Source: JBBIQS01 sp037442205 (lineage in GTDB: Bacteria > Myxococcota > Myxococcia > Myxococcales > UBA5297). From it: DNA of 36,477 nt. The position numbers were made by a program, and so were the translations under genes. The stretch is from positions 1 through 36,477 of the forward strand of contig JBBIQS010000079.1 of assembly GCA_037442205.1 (NCBI GenBank). Direction: 5' to 3'. Positions 6,984-14,717 of this stretch are shown here, one piece after another. The notes beneath the pieces were generated by a model. That model made no database searches. It was not told the origin of the DNA and was given only the letters and a program-made list of their open reading frames with translations. Numbering within the stretch: the stretch's first letter is position 1; the number at the start of each line of letters is the position of its first letter.

Positions 6984-8582
6984 CTACTTCGTCGGCTGAT
7001 GCCCGACGAGCGCGCCCATCGTGACCTGGCGGAAGACGTTGGCGGCGAGCCGCTGCTGAGCGTCCTGGTCCTGCAGGGTCTTCTCCCAGCAGGCGGGAGC
7101 GAGTTCGAGGACGCGGTTCTTGGGCCAGTCGGGAAGCAGGCAGAGCAGGTCGCGCAGGTAGCCCCACGGCTCGATGCCGTGAAGTTGGCAGCTGGCGAGC
7201 AGCGAAACGAAGACCGCGTTGACGTCGCCCCCGTCGTCGCTGCCGATGAACAGCCAGTTCTTGCGGCCGACCGCCTCCCGGCGAAGCTCGCGCTCGCTGA
7301 AGTTGTTGTGCAGCGGCAAGCGGCCGTCGTCCAGGAAGCGCCGCAGCGCCTGCCGCTGGTTGCGCGCATAGCCGATCGCCTTCGAGATCGGCGTCTCGTC
7401 GAGCACCACCGCAGCCTGGGCGTCGCACCACTCGAAGAAGGCGTCGACGATCGGCTTGGCACCATCCCCACGCGCCTTGAGCCGCAATTCAGGCGGCGAG
7501 GTCGCCTGCTCCCGCTCGAGCTTGAACAGCGCCTTGATGAAGGCCAGCGCCTGGCGCGCCCGCTCCGGGTCCGAGCCGAGCGCCTTGAAGAAGTAGCGGC
7601 GCGCGTGCGCCCAGCAGCCGACCTCCACCACCTTCCCGCTCTTGAACAAGTGGTCGTAGACGGCATGGGCGTCGACGACCAGATAGCCCTGGTAGCCGCT
7701 CAACAGCCGATCGACGGCAGCCGAGTTGTGCTTGGGCGCGAAGCCGAAGAGGACGTGCTTCTCCGGCGCGGCGACGACGAAGAAATGCCCGCTGCGGCAT
7801 TTCTCCTTCTCCTGCACCAGGACGCCGGTGGCGTCGGCGCACAGATAGGGCGCCGAGAGCGCGTCCTTCCACATCGCCACCAGCAGCGGCGCCGCCAGCG
7901 CTGCCAGCTCGGCGTGCCAGCCGCAGACCGTGGAGCGCGCCAGCTCCATCCCCGCCCGTCCGTAGATCCGCTCCAGCCGATGCAGCGGCAGGTGGTCCTG
8001 CCAGCGGCGCACGATGGTGTCGGCGAGCAGCCCGGCGCCGGCCAGCCCTCGCGGAATGGGAAGCTCCGGCGGCTCGGCCTGCAGCACCTTGGTTTCGGCA
8101 AGTCGATCCCGCCCCTTGGGCACGAACTTCGGCTTGTGCGTGCGCACCACCACCAACGACTCCGGCCGGTGCTCCACCGTCTCAGTGACGTCCTCGCCGA
8201 TGCGCTCGAAGGCGTCGAGCCCAGCCTGCTGAACCTCGGGCGCGAGCACCTCGATGTCGATGCGGGGCAGCTTCTCCGGCAGCGGCTTGCGCCCGGTGGG
8301 CTTGGCGCGCTGGTGGGCGCGGACTTCTTCCACCGGGGGCGGCGCGTCGGCTGGCCGCTCGCCCAGCAACATGCCGAGCAGCTGGAGGGTGAGCTGTTCT
8401 TCGGGCGGCGAGAGTTTCTCGCGCTTCTGTCCGAGGAGGCCGGCCTCGAGCTTGCGGGCGCGCTCGAGCATCTCCAGGTAGAGCTTCTTGTACTGGTCGC
8501 GCTCCGACGAGATCTTCGCCAGCTCCTCCTGCAGAGAGGCGAGCTCGGCTTGGGCGGCTTCGCGGGCGGCGTCGTCGGGCAC
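6984..8582 (-). CDS. tnpC: IS66 transposase TnpC (DDE)
   Basis: A 532-residue DDE transposase of full family length. It begins with a coiled-coil region (SLQEELAKISSERDQYKKLYLEML), as IS66 TnpC does. The first catalytic Asp is in PYLCADATGV (D250), the second in YLVVDAHAVYDH (D304), which is followed by the family's GCWAHARRYF. The catalytic Glu is in LPLHNNFSERELR (E430), followed by GRKNWLFIGSDDGG. All catalytic residues are present and the frame is intact. It lies 13 bases after tnpB. It carries out cut-and-join of the element ends together with the small TnpA and TnpB proteins. Confidence 0.95.
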   Translation of the reverse strand: MPDDAAREAAQAELASLQEELAKISSERDQYKKLYLEMLERARKLEAGLLGQKREKLSPPEEQLTLQLLGMLLGERPADAPPPVEEVRAHQRAKPTGRKPLPEKLPRIDIEVLAPEVQQAGLDAFERIGEDVTETVEHRPESLVVVRTHKPKFVPKGRDRLAETKVLQAEPPELPIPRGLAGAGLLADTIVRRWQDHLPLHRLERIYGRAGMELARSTVCGWHAELAALAAPLLVAMWKDALSAPYLCADATGVLVQEKEKCRSGHFFVVAAPEKHVLFGFAPKHNSAAVDRLLSGYQGYLVVDAHAVYDHLFKSGKVVEVGCWAHARRYFFKALGSDPERARQALAFIKALFKLEREQATSPPELRLKARGDGAKPIVDAFFEWCDAQAAVVLDETPISKAIGYARNQRQALRRFLDDGRLPLHNNFSERELRREAVGRKNWLFIGSDDGGDVNAVFVSLLASCQLHGIEPWGYLRDLLCLLPDWPKNRVLELAPACWEKTLQDQDAQQRLAANVFRQVTMGALVGHQPTK

Positions 8583-8595
8583 GGCGCCACAGTAA

Positions 8596-8946
8596 TCACG
8601 AACGCTCTTGGGTCAATGCGGGCGTGCGTCGTTTTCGCTCGGTGGCCACGCCAGCCAGCATCTCAGCGAGCGAGGCGCCGTCGATTCGCACCGCCGCGGC
8701 CCCGTCGGCGGCGCGGGGCGTCTCGAAGAGCGCGCGGTGCAGCCGCTTGTAGAGCAGGCAGTAGCCGTTGCGGTCCCACCAGAGCACTTTGACGCGCGTC
8801 GCGGACTTGCCGACGAAGACGTAGAGCGCGCCGCACATCGGGTCCTGCCCCAACACCTGCTGGACCACCAGCGCCAGCGCGTCGAAGGACCGGCGCATAT
8901 CCTGGGGCACGGTGCAGACGAAGATCCGGACCGCCATCGGCAGCAT
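8596..8946 (-). CDS. tnpB: IS66 accessory protein TnpB (Orf2)
   Basis: A 116-residue protein with the unmistakable IS66 Orf2 pattern: IFVCTVPQDMRRSFDALALVV, then DPMCGALYVFVGKSATRVKVLWWDRNGYCLLYKRL. The ATG at 8946 overlaps the TGA of tnpA (TGATG), indicating translational coupling; a second in-frame ATG lies three codons downstream. The protein is required for transposition of IS66-type elements, but its biochemical role is not established. It is intact and of normal length. Confidence 0.95.
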   Translation of the reverse strand: MLPMAVRIFVCTVPQDMRRSFDALALVVQQVLGQDPMCGALYVFVGKSATRVKVLWWDRNGYCLLYKRLHRALFETPRAADGAAAVRIDGASLAEMLAGVATERKRRTPALTQERS

Positions 8947-9296
8947 CAGCGGCCCTCCAGGACGTCGACCAGGCGGCGCAGAGCGGCGGCGTCGAAGCTC
9001 GCCGGCACCCGCAGGCGAATGCCGCGGGCGAACTCCAGCTCGAAGTCGACCGGAGTGGTGCTGGCCGAACGCGAAGGCGCACCGGCGAGCGGGGCGACGA
9101 CCTCGACGAAGCTCGGCGGCGCGCTCCGGACCGGCGCGATTCTCTTGCGCCTGGACTCCTGGCCGAGATGCCACTTCCAGTGCGTGAGCGTGTGGACGTT
9201 GACGCCGATCTCGGCGGCAAACTCCCGCGCCGACAACCCGCTGTCAGCCCACCGCTCGACGCGCTTCTTCCAGATTTCTCGGGACTCGCGTGCCAT
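8946..9296 (-). CDS. tnpA: IS66 accessory protein TnpA (Orf1)
   Basis: A 116-residue protein starting MARESREIWKKRVERW, with a helix-turn-helix stretch, SGLSAREFAAEIGVNVHTLTHWKWHLG, at about residues 19-45. This is typical of IS66 Orf1 and probably binds the element's ends. The C-terminal FELEFARGIRLRVPASFDAAALRRLVDVLEGR is the usual family ending. It is first in the tnpA-tnpB-tnpC operon, about 35 bases inside the right inverted repeat, where the promoter should lie. It overlaps tnpB by one base. Confidence 0.9.
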   Translation of the reverse strand: MARESREIWKKRVERWADSGLSAREFAAEIGVNVHTLTHWKWHLGQESRRKRIAPVRSAPPSFVEVVAPLAGAPSRSASTTPVDFELEFARGIRLRVPASFDAAALRRLVDVLEGR

Positions 9297-9328
9297 GCGC
9301 GCTCAGATAGCGCGCGCCCGTCCTCAGG

Positions 9329-9356
9329 TCAGCCACGGGGTTCGCCGAACGGATAC
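9329..9356. repeat. Right terminal inverted repeat of the IS66 element
   Basis: Read on the minus strand from 9356 it is GTATCCGTTCGGCGAA, then CCCCGTGGCTGAC, matching the left end. It lies about 35 bases upstream of the tnpA start. Confidence 0.75.
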
Positions 9357-9613
9357 CTGCTCTCGTCCCGCGCTCATACCTACAGGGCGGCAATCGTTGT
9401 GCGCTACCTGGGACGGTCGGACTCAGAGGTCGTTGCGCCATGGCCGATGGATACCCATGGCCGGGACCCAGCATGGGGTCCCAAGTTCAGCCGCGAACAG
9501 CTCCCACTACCGGTCACCGTGGTCCGGCACGCTCATTTGACGCTCAACCATTCCGGCTCGGTCCCCTACTCTCCCTGGCCGCAGTTCAACCAATCACCAG
9601 AATGGAGGGGACG
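9357..9613. other. Intergenic stretch, nothing recognised
   Basis: About 257 bases between the IS right end and the next gene. In particular it does not contain the missing first part of the primase gene in any frame. The only signal is GGAGGGG just before 9614, the ribosome binding site of the following gene. Confidence 0.5.
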
Positions 9614-10171
9614 ATGAGCGAAACGAGACCGGAGACAGTGGCGGCAGTGGCGGCCCAATCGTTGCGCGGGGGAACCGGCAATACGGAGCACGCGGCGGCC
9701 ACCGCAGACGACGTGGATCATGCGATGAACCTGCCGCATCCGCCGAGGGGCCACATCAAGCCGCTGGCCACGGGCAGGGCCAGCGTGTTCGCCTCGGAGG
9801 AGGCCCAGGTGCTTCTGCGCAGCCACAGCGGCGAGATCAATCAGATCGTCGGAGTGGAGGGAACCGAAGTCGCGGCGTTGGCGGGGGCGACTCGCGACAG
9901 AGTGGCCCCGATGCAGCGCTTGGTCGAGTCCGCCAACCGCTCCATCGAGGAGTACCTGCAGCTGAGGGCCAAAACTCGCCCGGTGGAGACCAAGCTGCTG
10001 GGGGCGCTGCGAGCGATGCCCGAGGGAGCGCCGCTGCGCCTGGCGTTCAAGAACATCCTCGGCTTCGCCTCGGAGGCCTCTGGCGCGCCGAAGCGGACCC
10101 GGACCAAGCGCCGCAACCTGAAGGATGCGAGCCAGAACAGCGCTTCGCCGGCCACGGACGCCAAGAAGTAG
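9614..10171 (+). CDS. Hypothetical protein, 185 residues
   Basis: An unrecognised soluble protein. I chose the ATG at 9614 because GGAGGGG lies a few bases upstream; the open frame reaches back to 9440 but with a composition unlike a real protein. The first 50 residues are Ala/Thr-rich and look disordered. The middle (VFASEEAQVLLRSHSGEINQIVGVEG, then RDRVAPMQRLVESANRSIEEYLQLR) is predicted mostly helical. The tail is basic (KRTRTKRRNLKDA) and could bind nucleic acid or phosphoprotein partners. No signal peptide or membrane segment is present. It stands alone between the IS66 element and the large operon. Confidence 0.55.
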   Translation: MSETRPETVAAVAAQSLRGGTGNTEHAAATADDVDHAMNLPHPPRGHIKPLATGRASVFASEEAQVLLRSHSGEINQIVGVEGTEVAALAGATRDRVAPMQRLVESANRSIEEYLQLRAKTRPVETKLLGALRAMPEGAPLRLAFKNILGFASEASGAPKRTRTKRRNLKDASQNSASPATDAKK

Positions 10172-10503
10172 CCCAATGCCTCACCGCGCCGCGCAAGCCT
10201 CGCTCCTGCGCGGCGCACTCGTCGCTGCTTCCTCAAGGCGGCTGCTGCGGCACGCCAGTTCCCGCATCGGGTGACTTCCAGCCAGCCGCTTGGCGGGATC
10301 TCGGCGGCCGATGTGCCCTGCTCCAAGCTCGATTCCCGCTCCAAATCCCGCGCCGCATGGCTGTCAGAGCTTCCCCAATGGCTGCCAGCTTTTCGGCAGT
10401 CCATGACTTCCGTGTCATCATTGGGGCATGCTCTCCCTCCGCCCGCGGGCGGCTCCCGAAGCAAACCGCTTCGGCACGAGAGCTGCACGCCACGGCGCCG
10501 CCC
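10172..10503. other. Intergenic stretch upstream of the large operon
   Basis: About 330 bases that must carry the promoter of the twelve-gene operon, although no clear -35/-10 pair can be picked out in this GC-rich sequence. GCGCCGCGCAAG...CTGCGCGGCGC at about 10188-10218 can form a hairpin and may end the preceding transcript. On the minus strand, frames around 10240-10430 contain short transposase-OrfA-like words (RKSWTAEKLAAIGEAL in one frame, EQGTSAAEIPPSGWLEV in another), possibly a decayed insertion-sequence gene. Confidence 0.4.
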
Positions 10504-11274
10504 ATGACCGAAAGCCCACTCTGGCCTCGGCCGCACATTCCTCGCATCAGCTGGCTGCTCGGGCTGCTGTTGTCGGGGTGCGTCTCGGTCTACCAGCCGC
10601 TGGTGTCGCTGCAGCGGCCGGTGGTGCTCGACCCCGAGTTGGCCAACTTCGAGGGCCTGAAGCTGCTGGTGCGCTGTCACCAGAGCGACTACCTGGACTA
10701 CCTCGACGCCCAGCGGCTGTGCGGCAAGGTGCGGACGATGTTCGCCAACCAGGGCGCCGGGGTCGAGGTCGACGTGGTGCGCCGCTCGGGCGCCGGCTCG
10801 GCGGCGGTGGCCGAGGAGCCCTCCTCCCCGGCGGCCAAGCCCGACCTGATCCTCGAGCTCAAGTCGCGGCTGGTGCACAGCGAGAACAGCAAGCTGCTGT
10901 GGGGAATCTGCTTCATCAGCTTCACGCTGGTGCCGGCGATCACCGAGTACACCTTCTCGCAGGAGGTGGCGATCCGCGATCCCGAGGGATTCCTGTTGGC
11001 CTCCGACGAGCTGCAGGGGCGCTTCGTGCGCTACTTCGGCGCCGGAACCTGGGTGGTGAACAAGACCTTGGACTGGCTGGTGCGCGCCGAGCCCGACAAA
11101 CTCACCGGCAGCGCGGTCAACCAGGACTTCTCCAAGGACTTCTACGGCCAGCTCAGCCAGCTCGCCTTCCACGCCCGCATGCGCTCGCTGGTGCTCCACA
11201 GCTTCGAGAACGAGGTCAAGGCCGCCGCCGCGCCTGGCCCGGCCTCGCCCGCCCCCGCCTCGCCTCCCAAGTGA
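10504..11274 (+). CDS. Lipoprotein, first gene of the MotAB/FliG-like operon
   Basis: A 256-residue lipoprotein. The signal sequence ISWLLGLLLSGC gives a lipidated Cys at residue 26; the residue after Cys is Val, so outer-membrane sorting is expected. The ATG at 10504 is the last one upstream of the signal peptide. The mature domain has a repeated YLDYLDAQRLCGKVRTMFANQGAGVEVDVVRR-type alpha/beta pattern, then PDLILELKSRLVH, resembling small periplasmic domains that bury a strand of L-x-L-x residues. A hydrophobic stretch, LLWGICFISFTLVPAITEYTF, follows in the mature part. The tail is Ala/Pro-rich. No family is recognised. The next gene starts 7 bases later. Confidence 0.7.
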   Translation: MTESPLWPRPHIPRISWLLGLLLSGCVSVYQPLVSLQRPVVLDPELANFEGLKLLVRCHQSDYLDYLDAQRLCGKVRTMFANQGAGVEVDVVRRSGAGSAAVAEEPSSPAAKPDLILELKSRLVHSENSKLLWGICFISFTLVPAITEYTFSQEVAIRDPEGFLLASDELQGRFVRYFGAGTWVVNKTLDWLVRAEPDKLTGSAVNQDFSKDFYGQLSQLAFHARMRSLVLHSFENEVKAAAAPGPASPAPASPPK

Positions 11275-11281
11275 TCGATCG

Positions 11282-11923
11282 ATGGAGACCCTGCTCCTCA
11301 TCCTCCTGCTGCCGATGCCCGACTACCTCGGGCGCGCCTTCGATCCGTCTCCCGGGCTCTGGCAGAGCAAGGAGGAGGCGCGCAGCCTCGAGTGCCGCCG
11401 CATGAGCCAGGCCCAGGCCCACGAGCTCTACCCGGGACAGGTCCCCGAGCCGCCGCCGCGCGGCGAGTTCGGGGCCACCGACGCCCTGGCCTGCTCGCAG
11501 CGCATCCTCTCGCCCAGCGAGCGCAAGGCCCGCGACGAGGCGCTGCTGGCCACCCTGCGCCAATCGGTCGGCGAGCTGACCGAGCAGGCGAGCGCGACCT
11601 ATCCCGGCGAGCTGACCTGGCAGGTGGACGCCTTCTATCCCGACCCGGTGGTGGCCTCGAAGGTGGCGGTGGCGGCGCGCACCGACCTCGCCGAGCGCGG
11701 CCGCAAGGTCTCCGACCGGGTGCCGGTGCTTGCCGCCGGCGACATCTCGGTGCTGGCGCACCTGCCGGCCAAGCAGGCCTACCCGCTCGCCTGCAGGCGC
11801 TACCGCGCCCAGCACCTGCTCTCGGAGAAGGACGCCTTCCTCGGCCTGATGATCCTCGACGCCCGCGAGTTCCAGCTCCACGCAGGAGTGTGCCTGGCCG
11901 GGGAATGGAAGTGGCTGCGATGA
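11282..11923 (+). CDS. Hypothetical protein of the MotAB/FliG-like operon
   Basis: A 213-residue protein beginning METLLLILLLPMPDYLGRAF, a short hydrophobic stretch that may be a signal sequence or membrane anchor without a cleavage site or lipobox. Several cysteines (LECRRMS, LACSQRI, LACRRYR, GVCLAGEW) suggest a periplasmic, disulfide-bonded domain. The middle, GELTWQVDAFYPDPVVASKVAVAARTDLAER, resembles an alpha/beta domain. I do not recognise it. Its stop codon is inside the ATGA overlap with the next gene, so the two are translationally coupled. Confidence 0.6.
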   Translation: METLLLILLLPMPDYLGRAFDPSPGLWQSKEEARSLECRRMSQAQAHELYPGQVPEPPPRGEFGATDALACSQRILSPSERKARDEALLATLRQSVGELTEQASATYPGELTWQVDAFYPDPVVASKVAVAARTDLAERGRKVSDRVPVLAAGDISVLAHLPAKQAYPLACRRYRAQHLLSEKDAFLGLMILDAREFQLHAGVCLAGEWKWLR

Positions 11924-13122
11924 GGCGCGCGCTGGCCATCCTGAGCCTGGCGCTGGCCGCCATTCCAGCCGGCGCCCTGGCCGCGGTGGACACCGCCGCC
12001 GAGGCCCGGGCCGCCCAGGTCGAGGCCCTGCGCGGCGAGATCGCCAACCAGATCCAGCTGCAGGCCTACGACCTGCTCGACGAGTTGGTCTACGGCTGGC
12101 TGCAGCAGCCGGTCTTCCCGATCGACACCCCGGTGGTGCTGGCCGACGTCAGCGCCCCGGTCGGCTTCGGCAGCGGGCTGCAGGCGCTGATCGAGACCCA
12201 CTTCACCTCGCTGATCATCAAGAACCCCGCCACCCACGTCGTGCTGGCCCACTGCCCACAGTGCAGCGCGCTGGTGGTCCACTCCGGGGCCAAGGGGACG
12301 GTGGTCGCCCGAGGCGTAGACGAGCCCGAGGCGCTTTCCTCGGCCGGGGCCCTCTCCGGAGCCAAGCACGCGCTGTTCCTGGACTTCGAAGTCGAGGGCT
12401 CGTCGCTGGTGCTGCGGGCCCGCGTTACCTCGCTGCAGCCGGCGCTGCCCATCGTCTACGCCCGCACCCTGTCGAGCTCGACCTCCTCGCCGGCGCTGCT
12501 GCGCGGCGGCGACCGGCTCAAGAGCGCCGCCGAGGCCCGCCAGGAGTACCTCGACGCCCTCGCCGGCCGCAGTGTCTATCTGATCCCGCTCCACTTCGGG
12601 TTGCGCAGCTACGCCTCGCCGCCCTCCGGCAGCACCGCCCAGGGGCTGATCGCTCCGCTGTTCTGGCTCGAGGCGGGAGTCGAGGCCCCGCTGACGCAGG
12701 CCCGGGCCTGGACCGGCAGCTTCACCCTCGGCGCCACCTGGGCGCCGATGTCGCACGCCGGCTGGATGGCCCAGGTCCGCGTCGCCCGCCTGCTCAGCGG
12801 CACCGTCAGCTCGCTCACCCTGCCCGACCTCTACGGCTTCGTCGGCGCGAGCATCATCTCGCTCAACGGCTCGACCGCGCTGGCCTTCTCCGAGAACGTC
12901 CCGTCGATCGAGAACATCATCGCCGCCGACCGCAAGACCGACCCCCACGCCATCTTCCCGGCGCTGCAGGTGGGGCTCGAGCTGCGGGTGAAGAACCGGA
13001 TCGGGGTGGCGGTGTTTCTCGAGAACCTGCCGACGATGAACAGCCCCTCGATCGGCAAGTACCTCGACTACAGCATCCTGCAGTTCCAGACCTTCGGCGC
13101 GGAGGTGACGTTTTGCTTCTAG
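11920..13122 (+). CDS. Exported CxxC-domain protein with beta-rich C-terminus, first paralogue
   Basis: A 400-residue exported protein with signal peptide MRRALAILSLALAAIPAGALAA. An N-terminal domain carries AHCPQCSALVV (C112-x-x-C115), then ALFLDFEVEGSSLVLRARVTSLQPALPIVYART. From about residue 215 the sequence is beta-rich with Gly/aromatic alternation (FWLEAGVEAPL, GSFTLGATWAPM, GVAVFLENLP) and ends in FGAEVTFCF; an aromatic last residue is typical of outer-membrane barrels. The next gene product shares the same CxxC domain and layout, so these are tandem paralogues. The ATGA overlap fixes the start. Function is unknown; an outer-membrane or periplasmic part of the machine is inferred. Confidence 0.65.
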   Translation: MRRALAILSLALAAIPAGALAAVDTAAEARAAQVEALRGEIANQIQLQAYDLLDELVYGWLQQPVFPIDTPVVLADVSAPVGFGSGLQALIETHFTSLIIKNPATHVVLAHCPQCSALVVHSGAKGTVVARGVDEPEALSSAGALSGAKHALFLDFEVEGSSLVLRARVTSLQPALPIVYARTLSSSTSSPALLRGGDRLKSAAEARQEYLDALAGRSVYLIPLHFGLRSYASPPSGSTAQGLIAPLFWLEAGVEAPLTQARAWTGSFTLGATWAPMSHAGWMAQVRVARLLSGTVSSLTLPDLYGFVGASIISLNGSTALAFSENVPSIENIIAADRKTDPHAIFPALQVGLELRVKNRIGVAVFLENLPTMNSPSIGKYLDYSILQFQTFGAEVTFCF

Positions 13123-14078
13123 CGCGCCTCGCCCTCCTGGCCGCCCTGCTCTTGCCGGCGGCGGCCTTCGCCCAGCGCGAGACCACGCGCGAGGGGCTGT
13201 CGCGCGTCGAGGAGTCGCTGACCATGCGCCTGGAGGACGGGCGCCTGCGGGCCAAGGAGCTGACTCCGGCGATCGTGGTCAGCGTCGCCCCCGCCTACGA
13301 GGAGTCGAAGGCCTGGTACCCGACCGCGGCCCTCTCCACGCTGGTGAAGGTCTTCGGCGCCTCCTCGCTGCGCTCGTGCGAGGCCTGCATGGCCCCCCAG
13401 CTCTACGTCGCCGACGGGCGGATGGAGCACCTCAGCGGCGGTCTGGGCGCGGTGGAGATCACCCGGCTCGACGAGGCCAACCGCGGCAACTCCGCACCGG
13501 CGCGCACCGCGATCTGGCTCGACGAGAACGGCGAAGGGGTCTCGCTGCGGATCGTCAACCTCAAGGACAGCCGGATCCTGGTGGCCGAGAACTTTGACCC
13601 CAACCTGCTCGAGCAGGCTCGCTCGCGCCGCTCGATCGCCATGGCCCGCGAGCTGGAGCGGCGCGCCCGCGGCGACAGCTTGACCCACATCTTCATCGAC
13701 GTGACGGTCTACCCTGGCCAGCACCTGTCGATGGACTGGGTCGAGCAGTGGGGCGAGACCAACAACAACCTGGCCGGCATCTCGATGTCTCTCTTCGACC
13801 CGGTGCTCGGCTTCGGGGCCGCCTACTACCGCATCATCCCCAGCGCGATGAACATGACCGTGGGGGGCAAGGTGCTGCTCAGCGTGCCCACCGCCCTGGT
13901 CAGCGCCATCAGCAAGCAGAACCAGACCCTCATCGACCCCATGCTCACCGCAGTCTTCGTGGCCCGGCTGCCGTTCGGCGGCTCGAACTGGGGCCTGGAC
14001 CTCACCGCCTCCACCAACGGTCGGGTGGGGGTTGGGCTGTCGCTCATGAACTTCTCACTGCTGCCGATCCTGCCATGA
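13113..14078 (+). CDS. Exported CxxC-domain protein with beta-rich C-terminus, second paralogue
   Basis: A 321-residue exported protein. The start is a TTG at 13113 with GGAGG at 13101-13105; it gives the signal peptide LLARLALLAALLLPAAAFAQ and overlaps the previous gene by 10 bases. No ATG or GTG fits. The domain LRSCEACMAPQLYVADGRM (C89-x-x-C92), then TAIWLDENGEGVSLRIVNLKDSRILVAENF parallels the CxxC domain of the preceding protein. The C-terminal third (GISMSLFDPVLGFGAAYYRI, GLDLTASTNGRVGVGLSLMNF) is barrel-like. It is shorter than its neighbour, mainly in the barrel-like part. The ATGA junction with the next gene is conserved in style across the operon. Confidence 0.65.
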   Translation: MLLARLALLAALLLPAAAFAQRETTREGLSRVEESLTMRLEDGRLRAKELTPAIVVSVAPAYEESKAWYPTAALSTLVKVFGASSLRSCEACMAPQLYVADGRMEHLSGGLGAVEITRLDEANRGNSAPARTAIWLDENGEGVSLRIVNLKDSRILVAENFDPNLLEQARSRRSIAMARELERRARGDSLTHIFIDVTVYPGQHLSMDWVEQWGETNNNLAGISMSLFDPVLGFGAAYYRIIPSAMNMTVGGKVLLSVPTALVSAISKQNQTLIDPMLTAVFVARLPFGGSNWGLDLTASTNGRVGVGLSLMNFSLLPILP

Positions 14079-14704
14079 ACCGACTGACTGCCCTCGCGCT
14101 GCTGCTGCTGACCTCGTGCGCCGCGCGCAACTACACCTACTACCTGGTCGATCCGCCGCCGCAGAAGCACGCCGCGCTCAAGGAGGAGGGGACGCTGGTG
14201 CGCCCCTTCGGCTACGGCTCGACCACGGTGATGAAGGTGCGCTGGAACGACGGCAACCTGATCACCGAGGTCGACGTCCCGATGCTGGCCACCGGCCAGC
14301 GGATCGTGATCGAGCACGGGGCGGGAAGCAGCGAGGTCAAGACCATCCCGGCGACGCGGGTGGTGCCGCCGCCGCCGAGCAAGGCCGACGGCGCGCTGAT
14401 CGAGGCCTACCGGGCGCGCGGCCTGCGGATCGACGACGGGGCCCCCGAGGTGAGCATCACCCGGGCCCAGAACCTGATGCAGGAGGCGATCAAGGGCGGC
14501 AACTACGCCCTGGCGCTGGAGTGGTGCGAGACGGTGCTGCAGCGCTACAAGTCGCACCCCGAGTTCCTCAGGGCCAAGGCCTCGATCCTGTTGATGATGG
14601 GCGAGAAAGAAAAGGCCATCGAAATCTACGAGCAGGCCGAGTCGGTGGAGAGCGACCCGGCGGTGCGCAAGAAGCTCGAAGAGCTCCAGCGCCAGCAGAA
14701 GTAG
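14075..14704 (+). CDS. Lipoprotein with TPR-like C-terminus
   Basis: A 209-residue lipoprotein, signal MNRLTALALLLLTSC with Cys15 as lipidation site. The N-terminal half of the mature part is beta-rich (GTLVRPFGYGSTTVMKVRWNDGNLITEVDVPML). A Pro run (RVVPPPPSKADG) leads to a helical C-terminus with TPR character: AQNLMQEAIKGGNYALALEWCETVLQRY, then PEFLRAKASILLMMGEKEKAIEIYEQAE. Such TPR lipoproteins usually scaffold protein-protein contacts in the periplasm. It overlaps the previous gene by 4 bases and precedes the MotA-like gene by 13 bases. I infer it links the stator to outer-membrane parts. Confidence 0.7.
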   Translation: MNRLTALALLLLTSCAARNYTYYLVDPPPQKHAALKEEGTLVRPFGYGSTTVMKVRWNDGNLITEVDVPMLATGQRIVIEHGAGSSEVKTIPATRVVPPPPSKADGALIEAYRARGLRIDDGAPEVSITRAQNLMQEAIKGGNYALALEWCETVLQRYKSHPEFLRAKASILLMMGEKEKAIEIYEQAESVESDPAVRKKLEELQRQQK

Positions 14705-14717
14705 GAGGCACACGCAA

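Larger units (their letters stand above)
6939..9356 (-). mobile_element. IS66-family insertion sequence, about 2.4 kb
   Basis: The element holds the tnpA-tnpB-tnpC set typical of IS66, all on the minus strand. Imperfect terminal inverted repeats are visible: the left end starts GTATCCGTTCAGCGAA at 6939, and the right end, read inwards from 9356, starts GTATCCGTTCGGCGAA. Similarity continues through CGT(G)GCTGAC with a one-base gap, about 28 bases in all. Ends beginning GTA fit the IS66 family. The 8-base flanks (GATGTTGT left, CTGCTCTC right) do not match, so no target duplication is visible. All three genes look intact, so the element could still be active, but its neighbourhood has been rearranged since insertion. 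Confidence 0.85.

Noticed and set aside
6040..7431. One continuous 463-residue minus-strand protein
   Set aside because: Its N-terminal third is a frame shadow of tnpC and the IS end; only the part below 6939 is the primase remnant.
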